Part shown: positions 18,802 through 27,457 of the stretch, in pieces
Numbering within the stretch: position 1 is the stretch's first letter
Layout: each line of letters opens with the position of its first letter
DNA from: Pelosinus fermentans
GTDB lineage: Bacteria > Bacillota > Negativicutes > DSM-13327
Assembly: GCA_002434245.1 (NCBI GenBank)
Contig: DJJR01000032.1
Span: forward strand, 44,683 to 108,682
Direction of reading: 5' to 3'
Length of the DNA: 64,000 nt
The notes under the pieces: model-generated
Database searches by the model: none
What the model saw: the letters and a program-made list of their open reading frames with translations, nothing else
Told to the model about the DNA's origin: nothing
Translations under genes and position numbers: made by a program

Positions 18802-20475
18802 ATGAAGATATCTGGTGCCCAAGGGATCATAGAATGCTTATTAGAGCAAGGAGTCGATACGGTTTTCGGTTATCCGGGAGGACGTATTCTGCCTCTGTAT
18901 GATGCGATATATGAAGGAAAGATACGCCACATCCTTACGGTGCATGAACAAGGGGCTATCCATGCGGCAGATGGTTATGCCCGTGCTAGCGGCAAGGTAG
19001 GAGTTTGTATTGCTACCAGTGGTCCGGGAGCTACCAACTTAGTAACCGGTCTTGCCAATGCCTATTTAGATTCAGTACCCTTAGTCGTTATTACCGGGCA
19101 GGTTTCTACCGATCTCATTGGTGCTGATGCATTCCAAGAAGTGGACATCACTGGGATTACGATGCCGATCACAAAACATAATTTTTTAGTGAAAGATGCC
19201 GCAGCCTTGCCTGAAATCATGCGATTTGCTTTTCGGATTGCCTCTTCAGGACGTCCAGGTCCCGTATTGATTGATGTACCTAGTGATATTCAAATGAATT
19301 TATTTACCTTCACTAAAGAAGATGAGCAGGAAAAAAATAAACCCAGGTTTCAATGGGAGTTATCAGAACTGGGAAGTTCGCTGATCGATAAGGCGGTAGC
19401 CGTGCTGGAAGCAGCAAAACAGCCTGTGATGATCGTTGGAGGCGGTGTGGTTTCATCTGGAGCTTATGAACAGGTTGTTGCCCTGGCTGAAAAGATGAAT
19501 GTTCCTGTTGTGAGCACGCTGATGGGACTGGGATCATTTTCTTCTGAACATCCATTATTCTTAGGCTTAACAGGGATGCACGGACATAAAAGAGCCAATC
19601 TTGCAGTTCATGGTGCGGATGTGGTTATTGCTATCGGCAGCCGCTTCAATGATCGGGTAACAGGTAATAAGTTCAAATATGCAGAAGGAAAAACGCTCAT
19701 TCACATTGATGTAGATCCTGCCGAATTGGATAAGAATGTTGCCACCCATATTCCTTTGGCGGGGGATGTGAAACAATTGGTAAGGACACTGTACGAGCGG
19801 ATGGAATCTCTTAAACCCTGTCTATGGTGGAAGGTGATCCAGGAATGGAAACGGGAATTTGCAGCAAAACCGGATGGAGATGTTCTTTCAGCCCCATGGA
19901 TGCTAAAGCAAGTAGCTGAAAAAACAAAGGGAAAACCATTCCTTTTTGCGACAGATGTAGGGCAGCATCAAATGTGGGCGGCTCAGAATCTTCACATAGA
20001 GACTCCCCGGTCTTGGATTACTTCTGGCGGATTAGGTACGATGGGATTTGGTCTTCCTGCCGCCATTGGTGCCCAAATCGCCATGCCGACGAAGCGGGTG
20101 ATCGCTATTGTTGGTGATGGGGGCATGAAAATGACGGGCTGTGAGCTTTTTACCGCAGCCAGTCAGGGGTTGCCTTTGATTACCATTATTGTGGATAACA
20201 GTTCCTTGGGAATGGTGCGCCAATTGCAGCAGCTGTTTTATAAACAGCGGTATTCCGAGTCCTTATTGCCGGTGCCTATGGACTTTGTCTGTTTTGCAAA
20301 AGCCTTTGGCATTGAAGGTACATTGACTACGACCCAGGAAGAATTCCTGGCGGCATTTTCCGCTGCACTGGAAAACAACTGTCCCCGGGTGATTATTGTC
20401 AAAATCCCTACAGAACAGATCGTTACCCCCATGCTGAAGCCGAATTCGCCTTTGGATACATTTATGGATATATAG
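18802..20475 (+). CDS. ilvB: Acetolactate synthase large (catalytic) subunit
   Basis: This 557-residue thiamine-diphosphate enzyme forms acetolactate or acetohydroxybutyrate, the first common step of branched-chain amino acid synthesis. The catalytic Glu is in HEQGAIHAADGYAR (near residue 48), the FAD/central domain is present, and the ThDP-magnesium motif is GDGGMKMTG...DNSSLGMV near 437-470. TAGGAGGT gives the ribosome binding site. It pairs with ilvN at the other end of the operon and is followed by a clear terminator. Confidence 0.94.
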   Translation: MKISGAQGIIECLLEQGVDTVFGYPGGRILPLYDAIYEGKIRHILTVHEQGAIHAADGYARASGKVGVCIATSGPGATNLVTGLANAYLDSVPLVVITGQVSTDLIGADAFQEVDITGITMPITKHNFLVKDAAALPEIMRFAFRIASSGRPGPVLIDVPSDIQMNLFTFTKEDEQEKNKPRFQWELSELGSSLIDKAVAVLEAAKQPVMIVGGGVVSSGAYEQVVALAEKMNVPVVSTLMGLGSFSSEHPLFLGLTGMHGHKRANLAVHGADVVIAIGSRFNDRVTGNKFKYAEGKTLIHIDVDPAELDKNVATHIPLAGDVKQLVRTLYERMESLKPCLWWKVIQEWKREFAAKPDGDVLSAPWMLKQVAEKTKGKPFLFATDVGQHQMWAAQNLHIETPRSWITSGGLGTMGFGLPAAIGAQIAMPTKRVIAIVGDGGMKMTGCELFTAASQGLPLITIIVDNSSLGMVRQLQQLFYKQRYSESLLPVPMDFVCFAKAFGIEGTLTTTQEEFLAAFSAALENNCPRVIIVKIPTEQIVTPMLKPNSPLDTFMDI

Positions 20476-20476
20476 T

Positions 20477-20519
20477 AAAACAAAGAGACCTAAGCGTTAT
20501 GGCTTGGTCTCTTTGTTTT
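20477..20519. terminator. Terminator of the ilv-leu operon
   Basis: AAAACAAAGAGACC (20477-20490) pairs perfectly with GGTCTCTTTGTTTT (20506-20519); the inner TAAGC/GGCTT continues the stem. The 3' arm is T-rich and the 5' arm A-rich, so it can work in both directions. Confidence 0.85.
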
Positions 20520-20557
20520 ATAGTATCACCAGAATGTATAAAGTTCTAAGAAAAACG

Positions 20558-20660
20558 TTAAACGCGAAGGCGCGAAGAAATACAAAGGGCACGAAGGGGT
20601 TTTATGGTTCATTCAAATTCTTCGTGTCCTTCCTAGTCTTCGTATCTTCGCGGTTCAAAA
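20558..20660. repeat. Dispersed palindromic repeat, GCGAAG type, copy 2
   Basis: TTAAACGCGAAGGCGCGAAG on the left pairs with CTTCGTATCTTCGCGGTTC on the right. Outer flanks AAAACGTT and AATGTTTT are also complementary. It lies between the converging ilvB and aminotransferase genes and reaches almost to the aminotransferase stop codon. Confidence 0.8.
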
Positions 20661-20664
20661 TGTT

Positions 20665-21834
20665 TTATTTTTTAATACTTTCAATAAATCGTCCAATGCG
20701 TTCGAGGGCTTCTGTGATATTTTTAGTAGAAGTAGCATAGGAACAGCGGACAAAACCTTCGCCGCTTTCACCAAAGGCATCGCCTGGCACTAGGGCTACT
20801 TTCTCAGTCATGAGTAGTTGTTCGGCAAATTCTAAAGACGTTAGACCTGTCTTCTTAATAGAAGGAAAAATATAAAATGCTCCTTTGGGCTCAAAACAAT
20901 CCAGGCCCATTTGGCGAAATCCATTGAAAATTAAACGACGGCGATAATTGTATTCTGATACCATATATTCTACGTTCTTTTCGCCGCTCTTTAAGGCTTC
21001 AATCGCTGCAATTTGCGCTGTAATCGGAGTACATAACATCGTATATTGATGGATTTTCGTCATGGCAGCAATGAACTCAACATTGGACACTGCATAACCA
21101 ATACGCCAGCCTGTCATGGCATAGGCTTTGGAAAAACCATTTAATACGATGGTGCGATCTCGCATGCCGGGTAAACTGGAAAAACAAGTATGAGTGCCAT
21201 CATAAGTTAATTTGGCGTAGATTTCATCGGAAATAACAATGAGATCATGTTTTAGTGCAAAAGCAGCAATGCCTTCTAAGTCTTCTCTGCTCATAATCGC
21301 ACCGGTGGGGTTATTGGGATAACCGATGAGTAATATTTTGGTACGAGGTGTTACATATTCTTCTAATTGCTCTGCGGTAATCCGAAATTCATTTTCGACA
21401 TTGGTTGGTATCGTAATGGGAGTGCCGCCTGCCAATGTGACGCAGGATTTATAAGATACATAGCAGGGCTCGGGAACAAGGACTTCATCACCGGGGCCTA
21501 AGAGAGCCCGCATGGCCAAATCAAGACCTTCGCTAACTCCGACGGTTACAAGGATTTCTTGACGGGGATCATAGGTTACCTGATAATCCTTATGTAGGGA
21601 TTTTGCAATTCCTTCACGAAGCTCGAGAAGTCCATAATTGGAAGTATAGGAAGTATAGCCGCGATGCAAGCCGTGAATACAGCTTTCCCGTATATGCCAT
21701 GGCGTGATAAAATCCGGCTCACCAACACCCAAGGAGATTACGCCTTTCATTTCGGCAGCGATGTCAAAGAAACGACGGATGCCTGAAGGCGGAATCGCTT
21801 TAACCGCTGGCGCTATGCGATCAGACCAATTCAT
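20665..21834 (-). CDS. Class I/II pyridoxal-phosphate aminotransferase (PatA/aspartate-aminotransferase-like)
   Basis: This 389-residue fold-type I aminotransferase has an N-terminal ISLGVGEPDFITP motif, the YPNNPTGA segment, and the PLP-binding lysine in GFSKAYAMTGWRIGYA near residue 235. Relatives include PatA-type aromatic and N-acetyl-diaminopimelate aminotransferases and aspartate aminotransferases; the substrate cannot be fixed here. Its start overlaps the stop of the upstream Lrp-family regulator by four bases (ATGA), so they form a coupled operon. Its 3' end touches a dispersed repeat. Confidence 0.9.
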   Translation of the reverse strand: MNWSDRIAPAVKAIPPSGIRRFFDIAAEMKGVISLGVGEPDFITPWHIRESCIHGLHRGYTSYTSNYGLLELREGIAKSLHKDYQVTYDPRQEILVTVGVSEGLDLAMRALLGPGDEVLVPEPCYVSYKSCVTLAGGTPITIPTNVENEFRITAEQLEEYVTPRTKILLIGYPNNPTGAIMSREDLEGIAAFALKHDLIVISDEIYAKLTYDGTHTCFSSLPGMRDRTIVLNGFSKAYAMTGWRIGYAVSNVEFIAAMTKIHQYTMLCTPITAQIAAIEALKSGEKNVEYMVSEYNYRRRLIFNGFRQMGLDCFEPKGAFYIFPSIKKTGLTSLEFAEQLLMTEKVALVPGDAFGESGEGFVRCSYATSTKNITEALERIGRFIESIKK

Positions 21835-22310
21835 GGTGAAATCACCAGCCTATGCTCTTCTTCTTCATCCTTAATGATAACACCGGCAAATTTATATTTT
21901 TTCAACATAAAATGAGTTGTAGTACTGACAACCCCGTCAATGGTAGATAATTTCGTGGAAACAAAATCGGCGACTTCTTTTAAGCTGGTTCCTTCGACAG
22001 TAACCGATAGATCGTAACCTCCTGACATTAAATATAAGCTGCGTACTTCCGAATAACGATAGATGCGTTCAGCGATAGCATCAAAGCCTACTTCACGCTG
22101 CGGGGTAATTCTTACTTCAATTACAGCAGTAACATTATCCACCCCCGCTTTTTCCCAATCAATAATGGTTTGGTATTTTATAATGACTTTTTCATCTTGA
22201 TATTTTTTTATCAATGCGGCAATTTCCTCTGCAGGTTTATTTAGCATAATTGCCAATTGCTCCGGGGTTTGGGTATGGTCTCTTTCTAGACATTCTAAAA
22301 GTTCTTTCAT
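21831..22310 (-). CDS. Lrp/AsnC family transcriptional regulator
   Basis: This 159-residue DNA-binding protein has an N-terminal winged-helix region (about 1-60) and a C-terminal RAM/ligand-binding domain (about 65-145, VTAVIEVRITPQREVG and MSGGYDLSVTVEG). Family members sense amino acids. Translational coupling to an aminotransferase suggests it regulates that gene in response to the amino acid substrate or product; this is inference. A GGAGGA ribosome binding site lies just upstream on the minus strand. Confidence 0.9.
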   Translation of the reverse strand: MKELLECLERDHTQTPEQLAIMLNKPAEEIAALIKKYQDEKVIIKYQTIIDWEKAGVDNVTAVIEVRITPQREVGFDAIAERIYRYSEVRSLYLMSGGYDLSVTVEGTSLKEVADFVSTKLSTIDGVVSTTTHFMLKKYKFAGVIIKDEEEEHRLVISP

Positions 22311-22435
22311 TGAAATGTTTCCTCCTTGCTATTTTAAAGAACACTGTATTTTTTAGAATACCACATATGCTGAAAAAAAGTACATGGATTTACAAAAATA
22401 ATATGATGATTCTTGAAAACAATGTGCTTATTTAT

Positions 22436-22718
22436 GAAAAAAACAATGAACCGCGAAGGGATAGTGTCTGTCATTATTAAGAAAAGTCCTTTAAAAAGGG
22501 CATGGAGAATGCGTGGGAAAAAATAATCGAACCGCAGAGACGCAGAAGAGATTTTTAACCTTATCTATCTTTTCTCTGTGTTCTCTGCGTCTCTGCGGTT
22601 AAATCGTTCTATTTACTCTGTTCGCAACGGTCAAAGAAAACAGGGCAGAGTGTTATAGAGAAATTTTAGCCGATCTATTCTTGGTAATCTTCGCGTCTTC
22701 GCGGTTCAAAAGGTTTTA
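22436..22718. repeat. Interrupted GCGAAG-type repeat enclosing another repeat
   Basis: A left arm GAACCGCGAAGG (from 22448) and a right arm CTTCGCGTCTTCGCGGTTC (about 22688-22706) belong to one GCGAAG-type element but are 230 bases apart. Between them lies a complete element of the GCAGAG sub-type. The 22311-22838 gap holds only these repeats plus an A/T-rich stretch with a TATAAT at 22779-22784 that may serve the deaminase gene. Confidence 0.65.
22528..22604. repeat. Dispersed palindromic repeat, GCAGAG type, copy 1
   Basis: CGAACCGCAGAGACGCAGA on the left pairs with TCTGCGTCTCTGCGGTT on the right. The core differs from the GCGAAG copies on both arms together, so pairing is preserved. Confidence 0.8.
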
Positions 22719-22838
22719 TTTCTTAAAGAATGCGTTAGCATTTTGTATTCGCTAATTCTTTTTTTTCCTTTTTTATAGTATAATTGGAAAGACGTATGTA
22801 TAGCATTTATGATGAATCGTTAATTAGAGGGGACATGT

Positions 22839-23255
22839 ATGCGGAAGAACTGGGATTTATATTTTTTGGATATTGCATTTCAGGTAGCGGAGCGCAGTAC
22901 TTGCTTAAGACGGCAGGTGGGCGCTGTGATCGTAAAAGATAAAAGAATCAAAGGTACTGGCTATAATGGCAGTCCAGCGGGGTTGCCTCATTGTATCGAT
23001 GATGGCTGCGCTATGCTGGATGGACATTGTATACGCTGCATTCATGCGGAGCCCAATGCTCTGCTGGAATGCACTCCTGATGAAAGGCGGGAAGCTACTT
23101 TGTATTGTACCGACAGACCCTGTCCTGAGTGCCAGAAGCTGATCATTACTTCTGGTATTACAAAAGTTGTATATGGGAGAGATTATAATCCCCATACAGA
23201 TTGGTTTGCACTATCTTCTATTGAAGTAGTATACATGCCAAAAGAGGAAATGTAA
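22839..23255 (+). CDS. comEB: Deoxycytidylate (dCMP) deaminase, ComEB family
   Basis: This 138-residue zinc enzyme deaminates dCMP to dUMP for thymidylate synthesis. The cytidine-deaminase-fold site is intact: His69-Ala-Glu71 (HAEPNAL) and Cys95/Cys98 (PCPEC). Additional Cys/His residues at 52-67 fit the structural zinc site of dCMP deaminases. It opens a gene group with MazG-like, WecA and WecB genes that precedes the ATP synthase operon, as in other Firmicutes. Ribosome binding site AGAGGGG. Confidence 0.9.
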   Translation: MRKNWDLYFLDIAFQVAERSTCLRRQVGAVIVKDKRIKGTGYNGSPAGLPHCIDDGCAMLDGHCIRCIHAEPNALLECTPDERREATLYCTDRPCPECQKLIITSGITKVVYGRDYNPHTDWFALSSIEVVYMPKEEM

Positions 23256-23276
23256 TTTTATCCTAGGAGGAGCATT

Positions 23277-23936
23277 GTGATTGAGTCGATTTATCTGCCA
23301 AAGCTGAATAATCTAACTCCTACCTTAGATTCAACGCTGCTGAAGATTATGGAAGAAGCTGGTGAATTAGCTCGGGCGGTGTTGCACTTCTTGCCATATG
23401 AGAATATGCTGTCTGCTAAGGAAAATATTCCAGTAATTGCAGAAGAATTGTTAGAAGAAGTAGCAACTGAGTTATTAGATGTAGCCCAAACCTGCGTTAC
23501 CATGCTGTTTGTTATGGAAGAATCCTATGGTATAGAAGTGGATGCCTTAATTGATGAACATATTGGGAAATTGACACGTAAAGGATATTTGTTTGATCAT
23601 ACGCTGTTATATAGTATTACAACGGTAGGTGCATTTAAGTATTTAAATTTACCCAGGCTCATTTTAGATGATGTAACTCTCCTAACGACGGTTTGCAAAA
23701 TTCAAGAAGAAATCGGAGAATTTACGCAATTTTTGGGAAAACGCTCAGGGGCATCAGGTGAAAAGCCAGACTTAGAAGTGCAGGCTGCTCTGTTAGGCTG
23801 TGCTTATGAGCTGTTAGACGTGGCACAATGTTGTTTTACCATGATGTATATTTTGGCAAAAAAGTATCAAGTTAATATGGAAGAGTTATTAGCAGGGCAT
23901 ATAGCCAAGCTCAGACGAAAGGGCTATTGTATTTGA
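23277..23936 (+). CDS. Tandem MazG-like nucleotide pyrophosphohydrolase-related protein
   Basis: This 219-residue protein consists of two MazG-like all-alpha halves. Residues about 15-100 carry EEAGELARAV and ELLDVAQTCVTML; residues about 135-215 carry QEEIGEFTQFL and ELLDVAQCCFTMM. Each half ends with a matching HIGKLTRKGY or HIAKLRRKGY segment, so this is an internal duplication. The acidic metal-binding residues of the family (EExxE, ExxD) look kept in both halves. It starts at GTG behind TAGGAGGAG, 21 bases after the dCMP deaminase, which fits nucleotide house-cleaning. Enzymatic activity is inferred. Confidence 0.78.
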   Translation: MIESIYLPKLNNLTPTLDSTLLKIMEEAGELARAVLHFLPYENMLSAKENIPVIAEELLEEVATELLDVAQTCVTMLFVMEESYGIEVDALIDEHIGKLTRKGYLFDHTLLYSITTVGAFKYLNLPRLILDDVTLLTTVCKIQEEIGEFTQFLGKRSGASGEKPDLEVQAALLGCAYELLDVAQCCFTMMYILAKKYQVNMEELLAGHIAKLRRKGYCI

Positions 23937-24030
23937 TCGAAGCGAATAATTTCACTAAAATAGAATCCGTTTGACAAGGGTATTAGCGTGATGTAAAATG
24001 GGATTGTTGCGTAGAAATGAGGTGCTGATT

Positions 24031-25059
24031 ATGCAAACATATATTGTGGCGTTTACGATTGCTTTAGCGGTTGCTTACTTTGCAACACCGCGGGTAAAAG
24101 ATTTTGCTATAAAAGTCGGAGCATTGGATGCTCCAGATGATCGAAAAGTGCATACGAAACCCATTCCCCGAATGGGTGGATTGGCTATTTATGCAGCCTT
24201 CGTGTTGGCTGTGTTAGCAAGTATGTATGTAAGTCGTGAAGTTATGGGGCTGCTGGTAGGCGGTACGGTCATTCTAATCGTAGGTATTATTGATGACTTA
24301 AAACCATTGCCGGCAAGGGTGAAGCTGTTAGGTCAAATCATAGCAGCGGCTGTGCTGGTTATGTTCGACATTAAGATTGAGTGGCTAACCAATCCTTTTG
24401 GAGAAATGATTTATGTAGAATACTTGGCAATACCACTGACGATTTTGTGGGTGGTTGGCTTAACCAATACAGTTAACTTGATTGATGGATTAGACGGATT
24501 GGCGGCAGGAGTATCTACCATTGCGTCAGTTACGATTCTATTAGTAGCGCTGCAGCAAAATTTTTGGACTGTGGCTGTGTTAACCGCAGCGTTAGCGGGG
24601 AGCGCATTGGGCTTTTTACAGCATAATTTCAATCCTGCAAAAATATTTATGGGTGACACAGGAAGTATGTTTTTAGGATATATGTTAGCTGCGATATCCA
24701 TTCTCGGTACTGTGAAAAGTGCGGCTACCATTGCCTTGATTGTACCGATTGTAGCGTTAGGTTTGCCGATTTTGGATACGGCTTTTGCAATTATTCGCCG
24801 TTACATGAGTGGACGTCCTATTTTTAAACCTGATAAAGGGCATTTGCATCATCGATTATTAGAGATGGGGCTTACGCAAAAGCAAGCTGTATTATTAATG
24901 TATGTTATGAGCGGCTGTTTAGGTTTGAGTGCTATTGCCTTAACCGAGGTGAATAAATCCTTTGGGGCGTTTATTATTGTTGCTTTGCTGGGTATTGCCT
25001 TTGTTGGTGCGAAAAAAATAGGTGTCCTAAAGGCAACGAAGTCAATTGAAAGTCACTGA
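24031..25059 (+). CDS. Undecaprenyl-phosphate GlcNAc-1-phosphate transferase (WecA/TagO/MraY superfamily)
   Basis: This 342-residue polytopic inner-membrane enzyme transfers a sugar-1-phosphate from a UDP-sugar to undecaprenyl phosphate, starting surface polysaccharide synthesis. Diagnostic motifs are GIIDDLKPLP, NLIDGLDGLAAG, the FMGDTGSMFLGY loop and the cytoplasmic HLHHRLLEMG motif. ATG 24031 follows TGAGGTG and begins just before the first helix; an in-frame ATG at 23998 is less likely. With the downstream UDP-GlcNAc 2-epimerase it probably supplies ManNAc-linked glycan or O-antigen-type precursors. Confidence 0.9.
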   Translation: MQTYIVAFTIALAVAYFATPRVKDFAIKVGALDAPDDRKVHTKPIPRMGGLAIYAAFVLAVLASMYVSREVMGLLVGGTVILIVGIIDDLKPLPARVKLLGQIIAAAVLVMFDIKIEWLTNPFGEMIYVEYLAIPLTILWVVGLTNTVNLIDGLDGLAAGVSTIASVTILLVALQQNFWTVAVLTAALAGSALGFLQHNFNPAKIFMGDTGSMFLGYMLAAISILGTVKSAATIALIVPIVALGLPILDTAFAIIRRYMSGRPIFKPDKGHLHHRLLEMGLTQKQAVLLMYVMSGCLGLSAIALTEVNKSFGAFIIVALLGIAFVGAKKIGVLKATKSIESH

Positions 25060-25137
25060 GGATACATTTTGGGCCGGCATTATGCCTGCCCATTTTTATT
25101 CATTGTTCTAAATTTTATATAGCGTGTAGAAAAGCAA

Positions 25138-25232
25138 TGAAACGCGAAGGTCACGAAGAAATGCAAGAAAACGAGAATAAGAGATATTTTATATTTGATT
25201 TGATCTTCGCATCTTAGGGTTTCAAAATGTTT
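25138..25232. repeat. Dispersed palindromic repeat, GCGAAG type, copy 3
   Basis: TGAAACGCGAAGGTCACGAAG on the left is followed at the right by CTTCGCATCTTAGGGTTTC and AAAATGTTTT. The right arm has decayed compared with other copies. It lies between wecA-like and wecB genes. Confidence 0.7.
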
Positions 25233-25298
25233 TTTGCCTTTCTGAAAGATAATATAGCCTTTTCAAACAATAAAGTGGATTTAAAGGGGAGTATGTAT

Positions 25299-26474
25299 AT
25301 GTCACGTATTAAAGTCATGACTGTATTTGGGACAAGGCCAGAAGCAATTAAAATGGCTCCGGTTATTTTAGAACTCAACAAGCATCCAGAACATATAGTA
25401 CCAATTGTAGCAGTTACTGCCCAACATAGAGAGATGTTAGACCAAGTACTGCAATTGTTTCACATTGTGCCAGACTATGATTTGGATATTATGTCCCAAG
25501 GACAAACCTTATTTGATATCACTTCCCGGGCTATGTACGGGCTAAATGAAGTGTTGAGTAAGGAAAAGCCTGACATTGTTTTGGTGCATGGAGATACAAC
25601 CACTACTTTTGCGGGAGCGCTGGCTGCTTTTTATCATCAAACAGCTGTTGGTCATGTAGAGGCTGGTCTTAGGACCCATAATAAATATTCACCATTTCCG
25701 GAGGAAATGAATCGGAAATTAACAGGCTCTTTGACCGATATCCATTTTGCTCCAACAAAAACAGCAAAAGAAAATTTAATAAGAGAAGCAATAACAGCCG
25801 ATACTGCTTTTGTTACGGGTAATACGGTAATTGATGCGCTGCTGACGACTGTGGACAAAAACTATCGATTTGCTGAGGAAGTCTTGGCGAATATTGATTA
25901 TACGAAAAAGCGGGTTATTTTAGTAACGACTCATCGGCGTGAAAACTTAGGGGAGCCCATGAGACATGTTTACCAAGCCTTACGGGATATTGTGACAGAG
26001 TTTGAAGATGTGGAAGTTGTTTTTCCAGTCCATAAAAATCCTCTTGTGCGGGATGTTGTCAATAGTGAATTAGGCGGTATTGAAAGGGTGAAATTAATTG
26101 ACCCTTTAGAGTATCAGCCATTCGCCAACTTATTGGCTCGTTCTTACCTTGTCCTCACTGATTCAGGCGGTGTGCAGGAAGAAGCTCCGGCATTGGGAAA
26201 ACCTGTGTTGGTGCTGCGGGATAATACAGAGCGCCCAGAGGCGATTGAAGCCGGAACTGTAAAGTTAATTGGTACGGATAAGGAGCGGGTGTATCAAGAA
26301 ACACGATTATTGCTGGCTGATTCGGGGGAATATGATCGTATGGCGAATGCTTGCAATCCTTATGGCGATGGACAAGCTTCCAGACGAATTGTAGAAACGA
26401 TTTTATGGAAATATGGCTTTTCCCAAGAGAAACCAAGTCAATTTGGTGATTCTTGCGAAATTAGGACAAAATAA
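25299..26474 (+). CDS. wecB: UDP-N-acetylglucosamine 2-epimerase (non-hydrolysing)
   Basis: This 391-residue cytoplasmic enzyme interconverts UDP-GlcNAc and UDP-ManNAc. Motifs include FGTRPEAIKMAPV at the N-terminus, HGDTTTTFA, GHVEAGLRT, THRRENLG and DSGGVQEEAP with GKPVLVLRDNTERPE. AAGGGGA at 25284-25290 favours ATG 25299; the open frame extends upstream through the dispersed repeat, which is not coding. It follows the WecA-type transferase and precedes the ATP synthase operon, matching the mnaA-atp order of Bacillus. Confidence 0.93.
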   Translation: MSRIKVMTVFGTRPEAIKMAPVILELNKHPEHIVPIVAVTAQHREMLDQVLQLFHIVPDYDLDIMSQGQTLFDITSRAMYGLNEVLSKEKPDIVLVHGDTTTTFAGALAAFYHQTAVGHVEAGLRTHNKYSPFPEEMNRKLTGSLTDIHFAPTKTAKENLIREAITADTAFVTGNTVIDALLTTVDKNYRFAEEVLANIDYTKKRVILVTTHRRENLGEPMRHVYQALRDIVTEFEDVEVVFPVHKNPLVRDVVNSELGGIERVKLIDPLEYQPFANLLARSYLVLTDSGGVQEEAPALGKPVLVLRDNTERPEAIEAGTVKLIGTDKERVYQETRLLLADSGEYDRMANACNPYGDGQASRRIVETILWKYGFSQEKPSQFGDSCEIRTK

Positions 26475-26535
26475 GATTGACACAGGTGAAGACTACTCCT
26501 TTTGAGTGCTAGGAACGCCTATTCGCCGGATTTGT

Positions 26536-26578
26536 GGCTCTGAGGCTCCCGTTAGTTTAAGAAGGGAATCTTAGAGCT
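26536..26578 (+). terminator. Stem-loop between wecB and the atp operon
   Basis: GGCTCTGAGGCTCCC (26536-26550) pairs with GGGAATCTTAGAGCT (26564-26578), with one mismatch and a few G-U pairs, followed by GTTTATTTAT. It is the best candidate for the end of the wecB transcript. The remaining 26579-26772 stretch is A/T-rich and probably holds the atp promoter, but no box pair is convincing. Confidence 0.5.
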
Positions 26579-26772
26579 GTTTATTTATGGCATTAGATTG
26601 GAATCTATTTGTATAAAAAAGACAAAAAAAGGACAAGAAAATGCCATTGTATACATAGATAATGGCAGGAGTTTCCTAGTGATTGTCGAAACTTAAACTG
26701 ATAAAATAGAAAAAACTGACTCTGTAGTCAATTTTTTAGAATCATTTTATAATTCTCATAGAGGTAAATGCC

Positions 26773-26985
26773 ATGGGGAAAGATAAAAATACATTGTTAA
26801 GTGCATTTAATACAGCGGCATCCATTGGCTTTTATTTGGTATCCTCTGTAGCAGCAGGCATATTGTTAGGCAGGTTTGTAGATGGGTATTTTTCGATTGC
26901 TCCTTGGGGAACCGTGTGGGGCATTGTGCTTGGTATGATAGCGGGAATGTGGTCCATATATAAGAAAGTGGCAGGAGGAAAATAG
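26773..26985 (+). CDS. atpZ: AtpZ/AtpI-type small membrane protein of the ATP synthase operon
   Basis: This 70-residue protein has two membrane helices (about 15-36 and 44-64) joined by a short loop with GRFVDGYF, as in AtpZ-like proteins that precede F-type ATP synthase genes. The proposed roles are assembly help or magnesium/calcium transport. It is the first gene of the operon, with AGAGGT upstream, followed after 28 bases by atpI. Function beyond operon membership is inferred. Confidence 0.8.
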   Translation: MGKDKNTLLSAFNTAASIGFYLVSSVAAGILLGRFVDGYFSIAPWGTVWGIVLGMIAGMWSIYKKVAGGK

Positions 26986-27013
26986 AAGGTAATTCGTTGC
27001 TTTCTGGATCAAT

Positions 27014-27397
27014 ATGCAAGAATATGTTATTGAAATAAAAAAAACAATCATGCAAATGATGATATGGGGCAGCTCGATCTGTGCTGCGGCTTACTTTACA
27101 GGATATTCTGGAAAAATAGCCGGATTGATGATCGGGATTTTCACAAGTGTGATTTATTTATTATTAATGAGTTATCGTGTAAAAAGAAGTTCTGAAATGC
27201 CTGTAAAACGGGCAATACTATATACGCAAATAGGTTGGCTCATACGGCTGGGTTTTATCATTGCGATGCTGCTGCTGTCTATAAAACTACCAGGAATTGA
27301 TTTTCAGTCAGCTGTATTGGGCTTATTTACTCTGCAGATTGTTTTATTCTTGCAAGCTGTTGTGCTTGTTACCAAAAGCTTTTTTATAAGATCATAG
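27014..27397 (+). CDS. atpI: ATP synthase subunit I
   Basis: This 127-residue protein has four predicted membrane helices and matches the variable AtpI family, proposed to help c-ring assembly. Sequence conservation in this family is low, so the call rests on topology, size and position between atpZ and atpB. The ribosome binding site is weak, which may keep expression low relative to the structural subunits. Confidence 0.78.
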   Translation: MQEYVIEIKKTIMQMMIWGSSICAAAYFTGYSGKIAGLMIGIFTSVIYLLLMSYRVKRSSEMPVKRAILYTQIGWLIRLGFIIAMLLLSIKLPGIDFQSAVLGLFTLQIVLFLQAVVLVTKSFFIRS

Positions 27398-27457
27398 TTG
27401 CATAGACGCAAAAAAAGCGTTTTAGCATATTTGTATTAAAAAGAAAGGAGGGAGGAT

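Noticed and set aside
20504..20740. 78-codon plus-strand ORF after ilvB
   Set aside because: It runs through the terminator arm and a dispersed palindrome into the antisense of the aminotransferase gene; open frames across these palindromes are artefacts.
22250..22480. 76-codon plus-strand ORF opposite the Lrp-family gene start
   Set aside because: It overlaps the regulator start antisense, has low-complexity Lys/Asn-rich content and no family features.
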